A stretch of DNA of 30,536 nucleotides from Candidatus Rhodoferax randersensis (GCA_016718155.1 JADKEH010000032.1:1-30536), one strand, 5' to 3'; shown: positions 7,470 through 15,652, numbered from the stretch's first letter. The notes: generated by a model from the letters alone, not told the origin. A program made the numbers and translations.

Positions 7470-8246
7470 ATGCTGTTCCTTTTGTCCCCTGCCAAAGCCC
7501 TTGACTACGACACTCCGGTGGGCGATGTGCCGCATACGCAGCCGCTGTTTGTCAAGCAGTCGGTGGAGTTGATCCAGACCCTGCGCGAGAAGTCGCCGCA
7601 GCAGATGGCCGAACTGATGGACCTGAGCGACACGCTGGCAGGCCTCAACGTGGCGCGGTACCAAGCCTGGCGGCCGCGTTTTACCGCCAAAAACTCGAAA
7701 CAAGCCGTGCTGGCCTTCAATGGCGACGTGTATGGCGGGCTCGACGGCACCACACTGGGCACCGACGGTCTGGCGTGGTTGCAGGAGCATGTCTGCATCC
7801 TGAGTGGCCTGTATGGCGTGTTGCGCCCGCTGGACCGGATGCAGCCCTATCGATTGGAAATGGGCACCAGGCTGGTCACGCCAAAGGGCAGCAACCTGTA
7901 CCAGTTCTGGGGCAGCCAGATCGCCGACTACCTGAACCAGCGTGTCCGCCGGGATGTGTCGCCGGTGGTGGTGAACCTGGCCTCGCAGGAGTACTTCAAG
8001 GCGGTGGACCGCAAGGTGCTGCTGGCGCGCGTGGTGGAGTGCGTGTTTGAGGAGTATCGGAGTGGGCAGTACAAGGTGATCAGTTTCATGGCCAAGCGTG
8101 CGCGTGGCCTGATGGCGCGTTACGCGGCGCAGCATCGGCTGGTGACACCAGGCCAGCTTGAAAGCTTTGACCTGGAAGGCTATGCGCTGGATACGGCCGT
8201 GTCCCTTACCGACCGGCTGGTGTTCCGGCGGCGACAGGTTTCCTGA
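7470..8246 (+). CDS. yaaA: Peroxide-stress protein YaaA (DUF328/UPF0246)
   Basis: A 258-residue protein closely matching E. coli YaaA along its length: LLSPAKALDY at the N-terminus, then LAFNGDVYGGLD, LSGLYGVLRPLDRMQPYRLE, LYQFWG, NLASQEYFK and ISFMAKRARGLMARY. In E. coli YaaA is OxyR-induced and lowers unincorporated iron during H2O2 stress. The start at 7470 fits the family N-terminus (E. coli MLILISPAKTLDY); an upstream TTG at 7443 would add nine residues. Neither has a convincing Shine-Dalgarno. The terminator ends 20 nt before the ATG, so the message must either read through or begin very near the start codon. Its position after the rubrerythrin set strengthens a peroxide-defence theme. 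Confidence 0.94.
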   Translation: MLFLLSPAKALDYDTPVGDVPHTQPLFVKQSVELIQTLREKSPQQMAELMDLSDTLAGLNVARYQAWRPRFTAKNSKQAVLAFNGDVYGGLDGTTLGTDGLAWLQEHVCILSGLYGVLRPLDRMQPYRLEMGTRLVTPKGSNLYQFWGSQIADYLNQRVRRDVSPVVVNLASQEYFKAVDRKVLLARVVECVFEEYRSGQYKVISFMAKRARGLMARYAAQHRLVTPGQLESFDLEGYALDTAVSLTDRLVFRRRQVS

Positions 8247-8298
8247 GAATTCTGATCAAAATCAGTCTTCTGATTAACTACCATCAGTGATCTGTGCT

Positions 8299-9198
8299 AT
8301 GAAAATTAGAGCAAACGGGATCAACATCGAGATCGAAGACAGCGGCCCTGGGAAGGCGGGCGAGGACCGACCGGCGGTGCTGCTGATCATGGGCCTGGGC
8401 ATGCAACTGGTCGCCTGGCCGGCGCAACTGGTGCAGGCGCTGGTCGATGCGGGCTTCCGCGTGGTTCGGCATGACAACCGCGACGTTGGTTTGAGCCAGC
8501 ACCTTGACGCATTGGGAAAACCCAACCTGATCTGGGAGGGCATCAAATACAAGCTTGGCCTGACGCCGCGCGCGCCCTACAGCCTGCGCGACATGGCCGC
8601 CGATTCGTTGGGCGTGCTGGATGCCCTGGGGCTGGACAAGGTACACGTGGTGGGCGTGAGCATGGGTGGCATGATCGCGCAACGCCTGGCGCTGATGGCG
8701 CCGCAGCGTTTGCGCAGCCTCACGAGCATCATGAGCAGCAGTGGCGCCAAAGGCCTGCCGCAGGCGCGCCGCAGGGTCACCCGCACCTTGCTCGGGCGAC
8801 CGGCCAACAACAGCATCGAAGCGGTGGGCGACCACTATGTCAAATTGTTCAGGGTCATAGGCAGTCCGGGCTTTCCAACGCCCGAGGGGGAGATGCGTGA
8901 ACGTATCCGCCACGGCTTGCAGCGCTCCTTCCACCCGGTCGGGACCATGCGCCAGATGCTGGCGATCGTCTCCGACACGGACCGGGCCGACGAGCTTGGC
9001 CGTATCACCGTGCCCACGCTGGTGCTGCATGGCAAGGCCGACCCGCTGGTGCCCTATGCCCATGGTGAAGACACCGCACGGCGCATTGCCGGCGCCACGC
9101 TGGTAGGCATCGAGGGCATGGGCCACGACTTGCCGCCTGGCGTGGTGGCGCGCCTGTTGCCGCCCCTGCTGACGCACTTGAAAGCCGCCAGAGCATGA
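8299..9198 (+). CDS. Alpha/beta-fold hydrolase
   Basis: A 299-residue alpha/beta hydrolase with a complete catalytic triad by motif: nucleophile S121 in GVSMGG, D248 in LHGKADPLVP, and H276 in GMGHDLPP. The oxyanion-hole segment is probably IMGLGMQ (30-36), and RHDNRDVGLS (57-66) matches a conserved loop in esterase/dehalogenase-like members. There is no signal peptide. The start is set at ATG 8299; an in-frame GTG at 8287 is possible, and neither has a strong Shine-Dalgarno. The stop overlaps the queF start by 4 nt (ATGA), so the two are probably translationally coupled. Nothing in the sequence ties its substrate to queuosine synthesis. The short upstream gap carries three CTGAT/ATCAG words of unknown meaning. 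Confidence 0.88.
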   Translation: MKIRANGINIEIEDSGPGKAGEDRPAVLLIMGLGMQLVAWPAQLVQALVDAGFRVVRHDNRDVGLSQHLDALGKPNLIWEGIKYKLGLTPRAPYSLRDMAADSLGVLDALGLDKVHVVGVSMGGMIAQRLALMAPQRLRSLTSIMSSSGAKGLPQARRRVTRTLLGRPANNSIEAVGDHYVKLFRVIGSPGFPTPEGEMRERIRHGLQRSFHPVGTMRQMLAIVSDTDRADELGRITVPTLVLHGKADPLVPYAHGEDTARRIAGATLVGIEGMGHDLPPGVVARLLPPLLTHLKAARA

Positions 9199-10094
9199 AC
9201 AGTCCCGAACAATCTCAACTCGGCAAATCCTCGTCCTATGTGGACCAGTACGACCCAACGCTGCTGTTCCCGATCGTGCGCTCTGGCAAGCGCCAGGAGA
9301 TTGGCATTGCCGGCGTGCCCCCGTTTATGGGAGCCGACATGTGGACCGCCTTCGAGTTGAGCTGGCTCAATTTGCGGGGCAAGCCCCAGGTGGCACTGGC
9401 GCACATCACGGTGCCCTGTGAAAGCCCCAACATCATCGAGAGCAAGTCCTTCAAGCTCTACCTCAACAGTTTCAACAACACGCGTTTGAGCGATGTCGAA
9501 GAGCTCAAGCGCCGCCTGCGTGGCGACTTGAGCGAAGCGGCGTGGCGCGTGGCGGATGGGGCTGCTGACGGGGCTGCTGACGGGGCTGGATCGGTGGGCG
9601 TCAATATTGTGTTGCCCGACCAGTTCGACCGCGAACCGGTGCACGAACTCGATGGCCTGAGCCTCGATCGACTCGACATCGCCTGCACGCGCTACACGCC
9701 CGCACCCGAGCTACTGCGTACCGTGCCCGAGGACGGCCCGGTGAGCGAGGTGCTGACTTCCAATCTGCTCAAGAGCAATTGCCTGGTGACCGGGCAACCC
9801 GACTGGGGCAGCGTGCAGATCCGCTACAGCGGCGCGCAAATCGAGCACGGGGGCTTGCTGCAGTACCTGGTGAGTTTTCGCAACCACAATGAATTCCACG
9901 AGCAGTGCGTGGAGCGCATCTTCATGGATATCCGCACGCGCTGCCAGCCCGACAAACTGAGCGTCTACGCGCGCTACACACGCCGTGGCGGCCTGGACAT
10001 CAATCCGTTTAGAACCAGCCATCCTCAAGCCCGCAATGACGACGCAGGACAGAGCGTCGCTGTGCTCCGGTCTGTCCCGCAAGGTCTCAGGTAA
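9195..10094 (+). CDS. queF: NADPH-dependent 7-cyano-7-deazaguanine (preQ0) reductase QueF
   Basis: A 299-residue long-form (E. coli-type, tandem T-fold) QueF, which reduces the preQ0 nitrile to preQ1 in queuosine synthesis. Visible are ESKSFKLYLNSFN (82-94), catalytic C196 in LKSNCLVTGQPDWG with D203, SFRNHNEFHEQCVERIF and YARYTRRGGLDINPFR. Two oddities follow. Residues about 120-132 (ADGAADGAADGAG) come from a 12-nt tandem repeat. The last 25 or so residues (HPQARNDDAGQSV...) run past the family's usual end through repeat-like DNA (CCCGCAATGACGACG), and the stop overlaps the convergent chemoreceptor gene by 8 nt. The start overlaps the upstream hydrolase stop. Confidence 0.96.
   Translation: MNSPEQSQLGKSSSYVDQYDPTLLFPIVRSGKRQEIGIAGVPPFMGADMWTAFELSWLNLRGKPQVALAHITVPCESPNIIESKSFKLYLNSFNNTRLSDVEELKRRLRGDLSEAAWRVADGAADGAADGAGSVGVNIVLPDQFDREPVHELDGLSLDRLDIACTRYTPAPELLRTVPEDGPVSEVLTSNLLKSNCLVTGQPDWGSVQIRYSGAQIEHGGLLQYLVSFRNHNEFHEQCVERIFMDIRTRCQPDKLSVYARYTRRGGLDINPFRTSHPQARNDDAGQSVAVLRSVPQGLR
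9558..9588. repeat. 12-nt tandem repeat inside queF
   Basis: The unit GGGGCTGCTGAC occurs at 9558-9569 and 9570-9581, followed by a partial GGGGCTG. It keeps frame and encodes an Ala-Ala-Asp-Gly repeat in a linker region. Confidence 0.85.
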
Positions 10095-11778
10095 GCGCCG
10101 GGTAAGAGCGCGGCTTCGCGGGCGCCAGGGCGGGCCGGCCGCTGGTGCCCAGTTTGGGCTTGGTCCTGGCCGGTGTGCTGCGGCCCGGTGCGGCGCCTTG
10201 ACGAGCGTCGCCACCGAGATTGAACGCGCCGACCACCTGGGCCAGCCGCTGCGCCTGTTCGCGCAGGCTCTCAGCCGCTGCGGCCGATTGCTCCACCAGC
10301 GCGGCATTCTGTTGCGTCATCTGGTCGAGTTGCACCACGGAGGTATTGACCTGCCCGATGCCATCGCTTTGCTCGGACGTGGCGGAGGTAACCTCGCCAA
10401 TGATGTCCGAGACGCGTTTGACCGAGGTAACGATCTCGGCCATGGTCTGGCCGGCATCGGCTACCAGGCGCGAGCCCGCTTCGACGCGCTCGACGCTGGC
10501 GCCAATCAGGCTCTTGATTTCCTTGGCGGCTTCGGCACTGCGCCCGGCCAGGGAGCGCACCTCGCTGGCCACGACGGCGAAGCCGCGCCCTTGCTCACCC
10601 GCGCGTGCGGCTTCCACCGCCGCGTTGAGCGCCAGGATGTTGGTCTGGAAGGCGATGCCATCGATCACGCTGATGATGTCGCTGATCTTCTTGGAACTGG
10701 CATTGATGTCGTTCATGGTGGACACCACTTTGGAGACCACATCACCGCCCCGCACGGCGACCGTGGCCGCCGAGGCCGCCAACTGATTGGCCTGGCGCGA
10801 GGCGTCGGCGGACTGGCGCACGGTGCTTGTGAGCTGCTCCATGCTGGAGGCGGCCCGCTGCAGGTTGGAGGCGGTCTGTTCGGTGCGCACGCTCAGGTCT
10901 TGGTTGCCGGACGCAATCTCGGCGCTGGCGGTGGAGATGTTGTCGGTGGCGCTGCGCACTTGTCCCACCATGCCGCGCAACGAGCGCTGCATCTCCGACA
11001 GCGATGACAGCAGGCGTGACACCTCGTCCTGACCACCCGTGTCAATGGCGGTCTCGGTCAGGTCGCCCTTGGCGATGGCGCGCGCCACCTGTTCGGCCTC
11101 GTCAATGGGCCGGCAGATGGCGCGGGAGTTCAGCAAGGTCAGCGGCACGATGATGGCCAGCAGCAAGACGGTGGCGCCGCCAATCAGCCACACCACGCGG
11201 TTCACGCTGGCCTGCACGGCAAGTTGATTGGCCTCGGTGGTGGTCTGCAGTTCCTTGGCCAGCGCCTTCACCCCGGTGTTGGCCTTTTGGAAGATCGGCT
11301 CGATCTTGCCGATGGTGGCGGCGGCCACCTGTGCCGAGGCAAAGCCCATGCTCTCCAGTTGTCGGGCCATGGGCCCAAACTCCTTTCTGAACTGATGCAT
11401 GTCGGCCTGGATCTGCTTGAGCTGGGCGCGCTGGGAATCCAGCGGCAGCAGTGGCTCCAGCGCCTTGCCCGCTGCGTCCAGCTGAAGGTAGGACTTGGTC
11501 CACTCTTCCTTGTAGGCGGCCGCCTCGACGCTGTTCTCGTACTGGATCACCATGTCTTTTTCGTTCAGCCGCAGGCTGGCCATGGCTTGCTGCAGGCGCC
11601 CCAACTCGGCAATGGATGCCATGTCGCGGCTGACCAGATTGCTGGTGATGCTGTTGGCGTACAACTGCGCAGCGACGCCGATGGCGCCGATGCTGCCTAG
11701 CGCGATCACCACCATCACGATGGTTCCCAACATTCGAAAGCGGATGGTGAAACGACGCATCAAACTTGCAGACGGCAT
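10087..11778 (-). CDS. Methyl-accepting chemotaxis protein (4HB-type sensor, no C-terminal pentapeptide)
   Basis: A 563-residue chemoreceptor. TM1 is about residues 16-38, followed by a helical periplasmic sensor of the 4HB_MCP length (39-194). TM2 is about 195-217, then a HAMP (218-272) and a signalling coiled coil with the hairpin-tip core SVIDGIAFQTNILALNAAVE and EQGRGFAVVASEVRSLAGR. It relays ligand or redox state to CheA/CheW at the inner membrane. The start at 11778 has GAGGAG 6 nt upstream. The C-terminus (RSYPALT) has no NWETF-like CheR/CheB docking motif. No che genes are nearby, so it is an orphan receptor. It overlaps the 3' end of queF by 8 nt, tail to tail. Confidence 0.95.
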   Translation of the reverse strand: MPSASLMRRFTIRFRMLGTIVMVVIALGSIGAIGVAAQLYANSITSNLVSRDMASIAELGRLQQAMASLRLNEKDMVIQYENSVEAAAYKEEWTKSYLQLDAAGKALEPLLPLDSQRAQLKQIQADMHQFRKEFGPMARQLESMGFASAQVAAATIGKIEPIFQKANTGVKALAKELQTTTEANQLAVQASVNRVVWLIGGATVLLLAIIVPLTLLNSRAICRPIDEAEQVARAIAKGDLTETAIDTGGQDEVSRLLSSLSEMQRSLRGMVGQVRSATDNISTASAEIASGNQDLSVRTEQTASNLQRAASSMEQLTSTVRQSADASRQANQLAASAATVAVRGGDVVSKVVSTMNDINASSKKISDIISVIDGIAFQTNILALNAAVEAARAGEQGRGFAVVASEVRSLAGRSAEAAKEIKSLIGASVERVEAGSRLVADAGQTMAEIVTSVKRVSDIIGEVTSATSEQSDGIGQVNTSVVQLDQMTQQNAALVEQSAAAAESLREQAQRLAQVVGAFNLGGDARQGAAPGRSTPARTKPKLGTSGRPALAPAKPRSYPALT

Positions 11779-11879
11779 AGAGGGCTCCTCGTTTTTGATC
11801 GATCTTGGGCAATCCAACGCGTTTGACTGTACACCGAACGGCGGGAGGTGAAATCAAATTTCTGGCACAAATCTCCAGC

Positions 11880-11924
11880 GCAAACCGGCGGCGCTACCGC
11901 CGCTTGCCCGCGAGCGTGGTTTGC
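11880..11924. other. Branched stem-loop between the small membrane protein and chemoreceptor genes
   Basis: Outer arms GCAAACC (11880-11886) and GGTTTGC (11918-11924) enclose a second hairpin GGCGG (11887-11891) / CCGCC (11897-11901). It lies just past the stop of the minus-strand small gene. No clear U-tract follows, so it may be a Rho-dependent or weak terminator, or a leader structure of the chemoreceptor transcript. Confidence 0.4.
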
Positions 11925-11929
11925 TTGAG

Positions 11930-12220
11930 CTAGTACCTGGCGGGCAGCCAGTCGCAGCGCAGCGTTTGCGCGACGTGGGCATGACCGCGCCACATGACAT
12001 AGAGCGACGGTGCCATCATGCTGACCAGGCACAGCGGGTAGCACCAAGGGGCATCCAGTGCGAAAGCCGGGAGCCAGCCAACCCGACCCATCACCCACAG
12101 GATCAGCATGGCGTCCCAGGTCTGGTACTCCAGTGGATGTTCACGCCGGTGCGCAATGTGCCACCTGCGAATGCGACCGAGCTCGTTCATCGGAAGATTG
12201 GGTGGCAAACGGTGGAACAT
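11930..12220 (-). CDS. Small conserved-looking membrane protein of unknown function
   Basis: A 96-residue protein beginning MFHRLPPNLPMNELGRIRRW. The N-terminal third is rich in Arg/His and probably cytoplasmic. Two hydrophobic segments follow (about residues 38-52, AMLILWVMGRVGWLP, and 57-75, APWCYPLCLVSMMAPSLYV), suggesting a helical hairpin in the inner membrane. I do not recognise a named family. Reality is supported by a Shine-Dalgarno (TGGAGG, 4 nt before ATG 12220) and a near-consensus promoter just upstream. It sits 76 nt after dinB on the same strand but with its own promoter, so it need not share dinB control. Confidence 0.75.
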   Translation of the reverse strand: MFHRLPPNLPMNELGRIRRWHIAHRREHPLEYQTWDAMLILWVMGRVGWLPAFALDAPWCYPLCLVSMMAPSLYVMWRGHAHVAQTLRCDWLPARY

Positions 12221-12242
12221 GGTGCCTCCAGGAGAATGCTCC

Positions 12243-12271
12243 AATGTAAGTTGCCAGTAAGCAGATGTCAA
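12243..12271 (-). promoter_or_regulatory. Sigma-70-like promoter of the small membrane protein gene
   Basis: On the minus strand: a perfect -35 TTGACA (12266-12271), a 17-nt spacer and -10 TACATT (12243-12248, 4/6). The predicted start is near 12236, giving a leader of about 16 nt that contains the Shine-Dalgarno. This is the best promoter match I found in the window. Confidence 0.7.
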
Positions 12272-12296
12272 CGTCGCTGGCACGTCGCGTACGCGG

Positions 12297-13562
12297 CTAG
12301 AACAGTTGTGGCTCGGTTGCTACGGTATCAATAGCGTCGGGCGTCCGTTGGACGGCCTTTTTCGGGGCAATAGGGGCGCCGTTGGCAGCATCCTGCGCGC
12401 GCACCAGCGAGCCCACCCGTACGCCCAGCAGGCGCAGGCGACGCTGTAGCGGCACGCGCTTGAGGCATTGGCCGGCGGTCTGGCGGATCAGGCCGGCGTC
12501 GGCCGTGTAGTGCTCCAGCGTCTGGTCGCGGGTGACGCTTTTGAAGTCATCAAAGCGCAGCTTGATGCCGATGGTCTTGCCAACGTAGCCCTTGCGTTGC
12601 AAGTCGCTTGCGACGCTTTGGCACAGTTCGGTGAAGATTGCGCCGAGCTCGGCCTTGTCGCGCACCGCATGCAGGTCGCGCTCGAAGGTGGTCTCGCGGC
12701 TCATCGACACCGGCTCGCTGTGGATCACGACCGGTCGCTCGTCTCGCCCGTGGGCGGCGTCGGCTAGCCAGGCGCCGGTCTTGCCGCCAAAGTGCTGCTG
12801 CAGCCAGGCCGGCTCGCACGCGGCGAGCTGGCCGATGGTCTCAATGCCGTGGTGTTTGAGTTTCTCGTCGGCCTTGGGGCCAATGCCGTTGATCTTGCGG
12901 CAGGCCAGGGGCCAAATCTTGCTGCTCAAGTCGTGCTCGTGCACGATGGAGATGCCATTGGGTTTGTTCAATTCGCTGGCCATCTTGGCCAGCAACTTGT
13001 TGGGTGCGACCCCGATCGAGCAGGTCAGGCCGGTGTCCTCGAAAATGCTCTTCTGGATCAGCCGCGCCAGCACGCGGCCACCTTCGCGCTGGCCGCCCGG
13101 CACCTCGGTAAAGTCAATGTAGACCTCGTCCACGCCGCGGTCCTCCATCAGCGGCGCAATGTCGGTGATGAGGGCCTTGAAGCGGCGCGAGTAGTGGCGG
13201 TATTGCTCAAAATCCACCGGCAGCAGACAAGCCTGCGGACACAGCCGCGCCGCTTTCATCAGCCCCATGGCCGAGCCGACGCCAAACTGGCGCGCCGCAT
13301 AGGTGGCGGTGGTGATGACACCGCGCCCGACATAGTCCTTGAGTCGGGGGAAAAAATCGACCGGTATGTCGGCCAGATCGTCGCTGGTCCAGTGACGCTC
13401 GGGGTGCGCCACCTGCAGCCGCGCCAGCAGGTCGTCGATTGCGCGTCGCCCGCCGCCAATCACCACCGGCAGCCCCTTGAGCTGCGGGTAGCGCAACAGT
13501 TCGACCGACGCATAAAACGCGTCCATGTCGAGGTGGGCAATGCGGCGAACGGCGGTGCTCAT
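12297..13562 (-). CDS. dinB: DNA polymerase IV (Y-family translesion polymerase)
   Basis: A 421-residue Pol IV. The palm metal ligands are D12 (LDMDAFYASVE) and D145/E146 (RGVDEVYIDF); further motifs are TATYAARQFGVGSAMG, CSIGVAPNKLLAKMAS, the helix-hairpin-helix region KINGIGPKADEKL, and a little-finger domain ending near residue 390. The C-terminal EPQLF resembles a beta-clamp binding peptide. About 40 residues (41-80) are inserted between GGGRR and GVITTATYAARQFG relative to E. coli DinB, an insertion I recall in Burkholderiales DinBs. ATG 13562 has no good Shine-Dalgarno, but the family start fits. I looked for a CTGT-N8-ACAG LexA box in the 129-nt gap upstream and did not see one. Confidence 0.95.
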   Translation of the reverse strand: MSTAVRRIAHLDMDAFYASVELLRYPQLKGLPVVIGGGRRAIDDLLARLQVAHPERHWTSDDLADIPVDFFPRLKDYVGRGVITTATYAARQFGVGSAMGLMKAARLCPQACLLPVDFEQYRHYSRRFKALITDIAPLMEDRGVDEVYIDFTEVPGGQREGGRVLARLIQKSIFEDTGLTCSIGVAPNKLLAKMASELNKPNGISIVHEHDLSSKIWPLACRKINGIGPKADEKLKHHGIETIGQLAACEPAWLQQHFGGKTGAWLADAAHGRDERPVVIHSEPVSMSRETTFERDLHAVRDKAELGAIFTELCQSVASDLQRKGYVGKTIGIKLRFDDFKSVTRDQTLEHYTADAGLIRQTAGQCLKRVPLQRRLRLLGVRVGSLVRAQDAANGAPIAPKKAVQRTPDAIDTVATEPQLF

Positions 13563-13691
13563 GGCAGCGAGGATAACAAGTCCAAACTGGCGGCGCCCAA
13601 GGGATGTTGGCCCCCGCAAGCGCGTGCAGTGAGCTTGGGCTAACATCCTTGCAGCACATTGTTTTACTAGAAGTCGTTGGAGCAGGAAAAA

Positions 13692-15494
13692 ATGGATATC
13701 TCAGCCTGGAAGGTGCGCACGCGCCTGAGTTTTGGATTTGGCAGCGTTTGCCTGCTGCTGTTGGTGATTGTCGGCATTGCGTGGACCTCGCTGGCGCGGA
13801 TTCAAGAGGGGCTGACCGATGTGGTGGATGATCGCTGGCCCAAGATTGAGGCCTCCACGGCCATCATGGCGCAGACCGATGCGATTGCGATTGCCTTGCG
13901 CAACATGATGCTTACCGCGGACGCGACCGATCGGCAAAAACAGATCGAGAGCATTGCCAAGTCCCGCGAGCTGATCAAACAAAACGTTGAACTGCTCGAT
14001 CGCACCGTGACGTTGGCCAAAGGCAAAGAGTTGCTGCAGCAGCTCAAGGACCAGCGCAGCAAGTACATTGCCGGACAAGACGCGCTGATGGCCCTGATCG
14101 CGGCTGACAAGCCCGATGAGGCCAAAGCCTACCTCGCCAACCAGTTGCGCCCGGTGTTGGGCGCTTACAAGACTGCTATTGCCGCCTTGATCGACTTGCA
14201 GGTGGGCCTGATCAATGCCACCGCAAAGGGCGCTGCCGAAACCTATGCGCAGGCCCGCACCACGCTGATCACCCTGGGCTTGCTGGTGCTGGCACTGTCG
14301 GCGGCTGTTGGTTGGCTGATCACGCGCAGCCTGCTCAAAGAACTGGGTGGCGAACCGCGTGCGGCAGCCGATCTGGCGCGTGCAGTGGCGCAGGGTGACT
14401 TCACGCAGACCACGACCGCCCGCGACGGCGACCAGAACAGCCTGATGGCCCACCTGGGTGCGATGCAAAGCAGCCTGGCACGGGTGGTGTCCGAAGTGCG
14501 CAGCGGCTCGGAGGCAGTGGCCACCGCCAGCGCCGAAATTGCGCAAGGCAACCAGGACTTGTCCAGCCGCACCGAAAGCCAGGCCAGTGCCCTGGAACAG
14601 ACGGCGGCGTCGATGGAACAGTTGGGTGCCACCGTCAAACAAAACGCCGACAGCGCCCGCCAGGCCAACCAGTTGTCCATGAGTGCCTCCACCGTCGCCG
14701 TGCGCGGCGGCGAAGTCGTGGGCCAGGTGGTGGAAACCATGAAAGGCATCAACGACAGCTCCAGGAAGATTGGCGACATCATCAGCGTCATCGATGGCAT
14801 CGCCTTCCAGACCAACATCCTGGCGCTGAACGCCGCGGTGGAAGCCGCCCGCGCCGGAGAACAGGGCCGTGGTTTTGCCGTGGTGGCCAGCGAAGTGCGC
14901 AGCCTGGCCGGGCGCAGTGCCGAAGCGGCCAAGGAAATCAAGAGCCTGATCAACGCCAGCGTCGAGCGCGTCGAACAGGGCAGCGCCCTGGTCGATCAGG
15001 CTGGCATCACCATGACCGAAGTGGTCAGCAGCATTCGCCGCGTCACCGACATCATGGGTGAGATCAGTGCCGCCAGCAACGAACAAAGCTTGGGTGTCTC
15101 ACAAGTGGGTGAGGCCGTCACCCAGATGGACCAGGCCACCCAGCAAAATGCTGCGTTGGTGGAAGAAATGGCGGCGGCCGCGAGCAGCCTCAAGTCCCAA
15201 GCGCAGGAACTGGTGCAGGTGGTGGCGGTGTTCAAACTTGGTGCTGGCCAAGATCATCATCCGGTCGCCAAGCTGGCCGCCGTACGCTCGCGCGAGCCCA
15301 AGGCGCAGCCTCATGGGGGTGCCCAGCGCCGTCTTGCCGGGGTGGCCAAAGGCGCCGCCGCGCGCGGGCACGGCAGTGCGGCCAAGGCGACGCACACGGC
15401 GCCTGCAGTAGCGCTGCCGCTTGCGGACATGCGGTCCAAAACTGTTAGCAAGGCCACGCCGGCCGGTGGCGACGCGGACTGGGAGTCGTTTTAG
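13692..15494 (+). CDS. Methyl-accepting chemotaxis protein with C-terminal DWESF docking motif
   Basis: A 600-residue receptor. TM1 is about 14-34, a helical 4HB-like periplasmic domain follows (35-190), TM2 is about 191-212, then a HAMP starting near LKELGGEP and a signalling coiled coil with SVIDGIAFQTNILALNAAVE. The last five residues, DWESF, resemble the NWETF pentapeptide that tethers CheR and CheB in E. coli Tar and Tsr, after a Pro/Ala/Lys-rich linker of about 85 residues. The start at 13692 has GGAGCAGGA upstream. Gene order is divergent from dinB. The signalling region is nearly the same as that of the receptor at 10087-11778, mostly also at the DNA level, in inverted orientation. 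Ligand is unknown. Confidence 0.95.
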   Translation: MDISAWKVRTRLSFGFGSVCLLLLVIVGIAWTSLARIQEGLTDVVDDRWPKIEASTAIMAQTDAIAIALRNMMLTADATDRQKQIESIAKSRELIKQNVELLDRTVTLAKGKELLQQLKDQRSKYIAGQDALMALIAADKPDEAKAYLANQLRPVLGAYKTAIAALIDLQVGLINATAKGAAETYAQARTTLITLGLLVLALSAAVGWLITRSLLKELGGEPRAAADLARAVAQGDFTQTTTARDGDQNSLMAHLGAMQSSLARVVSEVRSGSEAVATASAEIAQGNQDLSSRTESQASALEQTAASMEQLGATVKQNADSARQANQLSMSASTVAVRGGEVVGQVVETMKGINDSSRKIGDIISVIDGIAFQTNILALNAAVEAARAGEQGRGFAVVASEVRSLAGRSAEAAKEIKSLINASVERVEQGSALVDQAGITMTEVVSSIRRVTDIMGEISAASNEQSLGVSQVGEAVTQMDQATQQNAALVEEMAAAASSLKSQAQELVQVVAVFKLGAGQDHHPVAKLAAVRSREPKAQPHGGAQRRLAGVAKGAAARGHGSAAKATHTAPAVALPLADMRSKTVSKATPAGGDADWESF

Positions 15495-15652
15495 GGTCAG
15501 CCGGACACGGCGCTCTCAAACGGGGCGCGCCAGTAGACGAATTGTCCGGGGCGCGGAGGCTAGTCCCAGGATTAGTGTTGCACGTCAAAATACAGAACCA
15601 TCAGAAGAGGTATGCTGCATCGCAGCAATTCACTTTTGCTATTGGAGCCCGT

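Noticed and set aside
13563..13691. LexA (SOS) box upstream of dinB
   Set aside because: No CTGT-N8-ACAG-like palindrome was found in the gap, so SOS control is not supported here.
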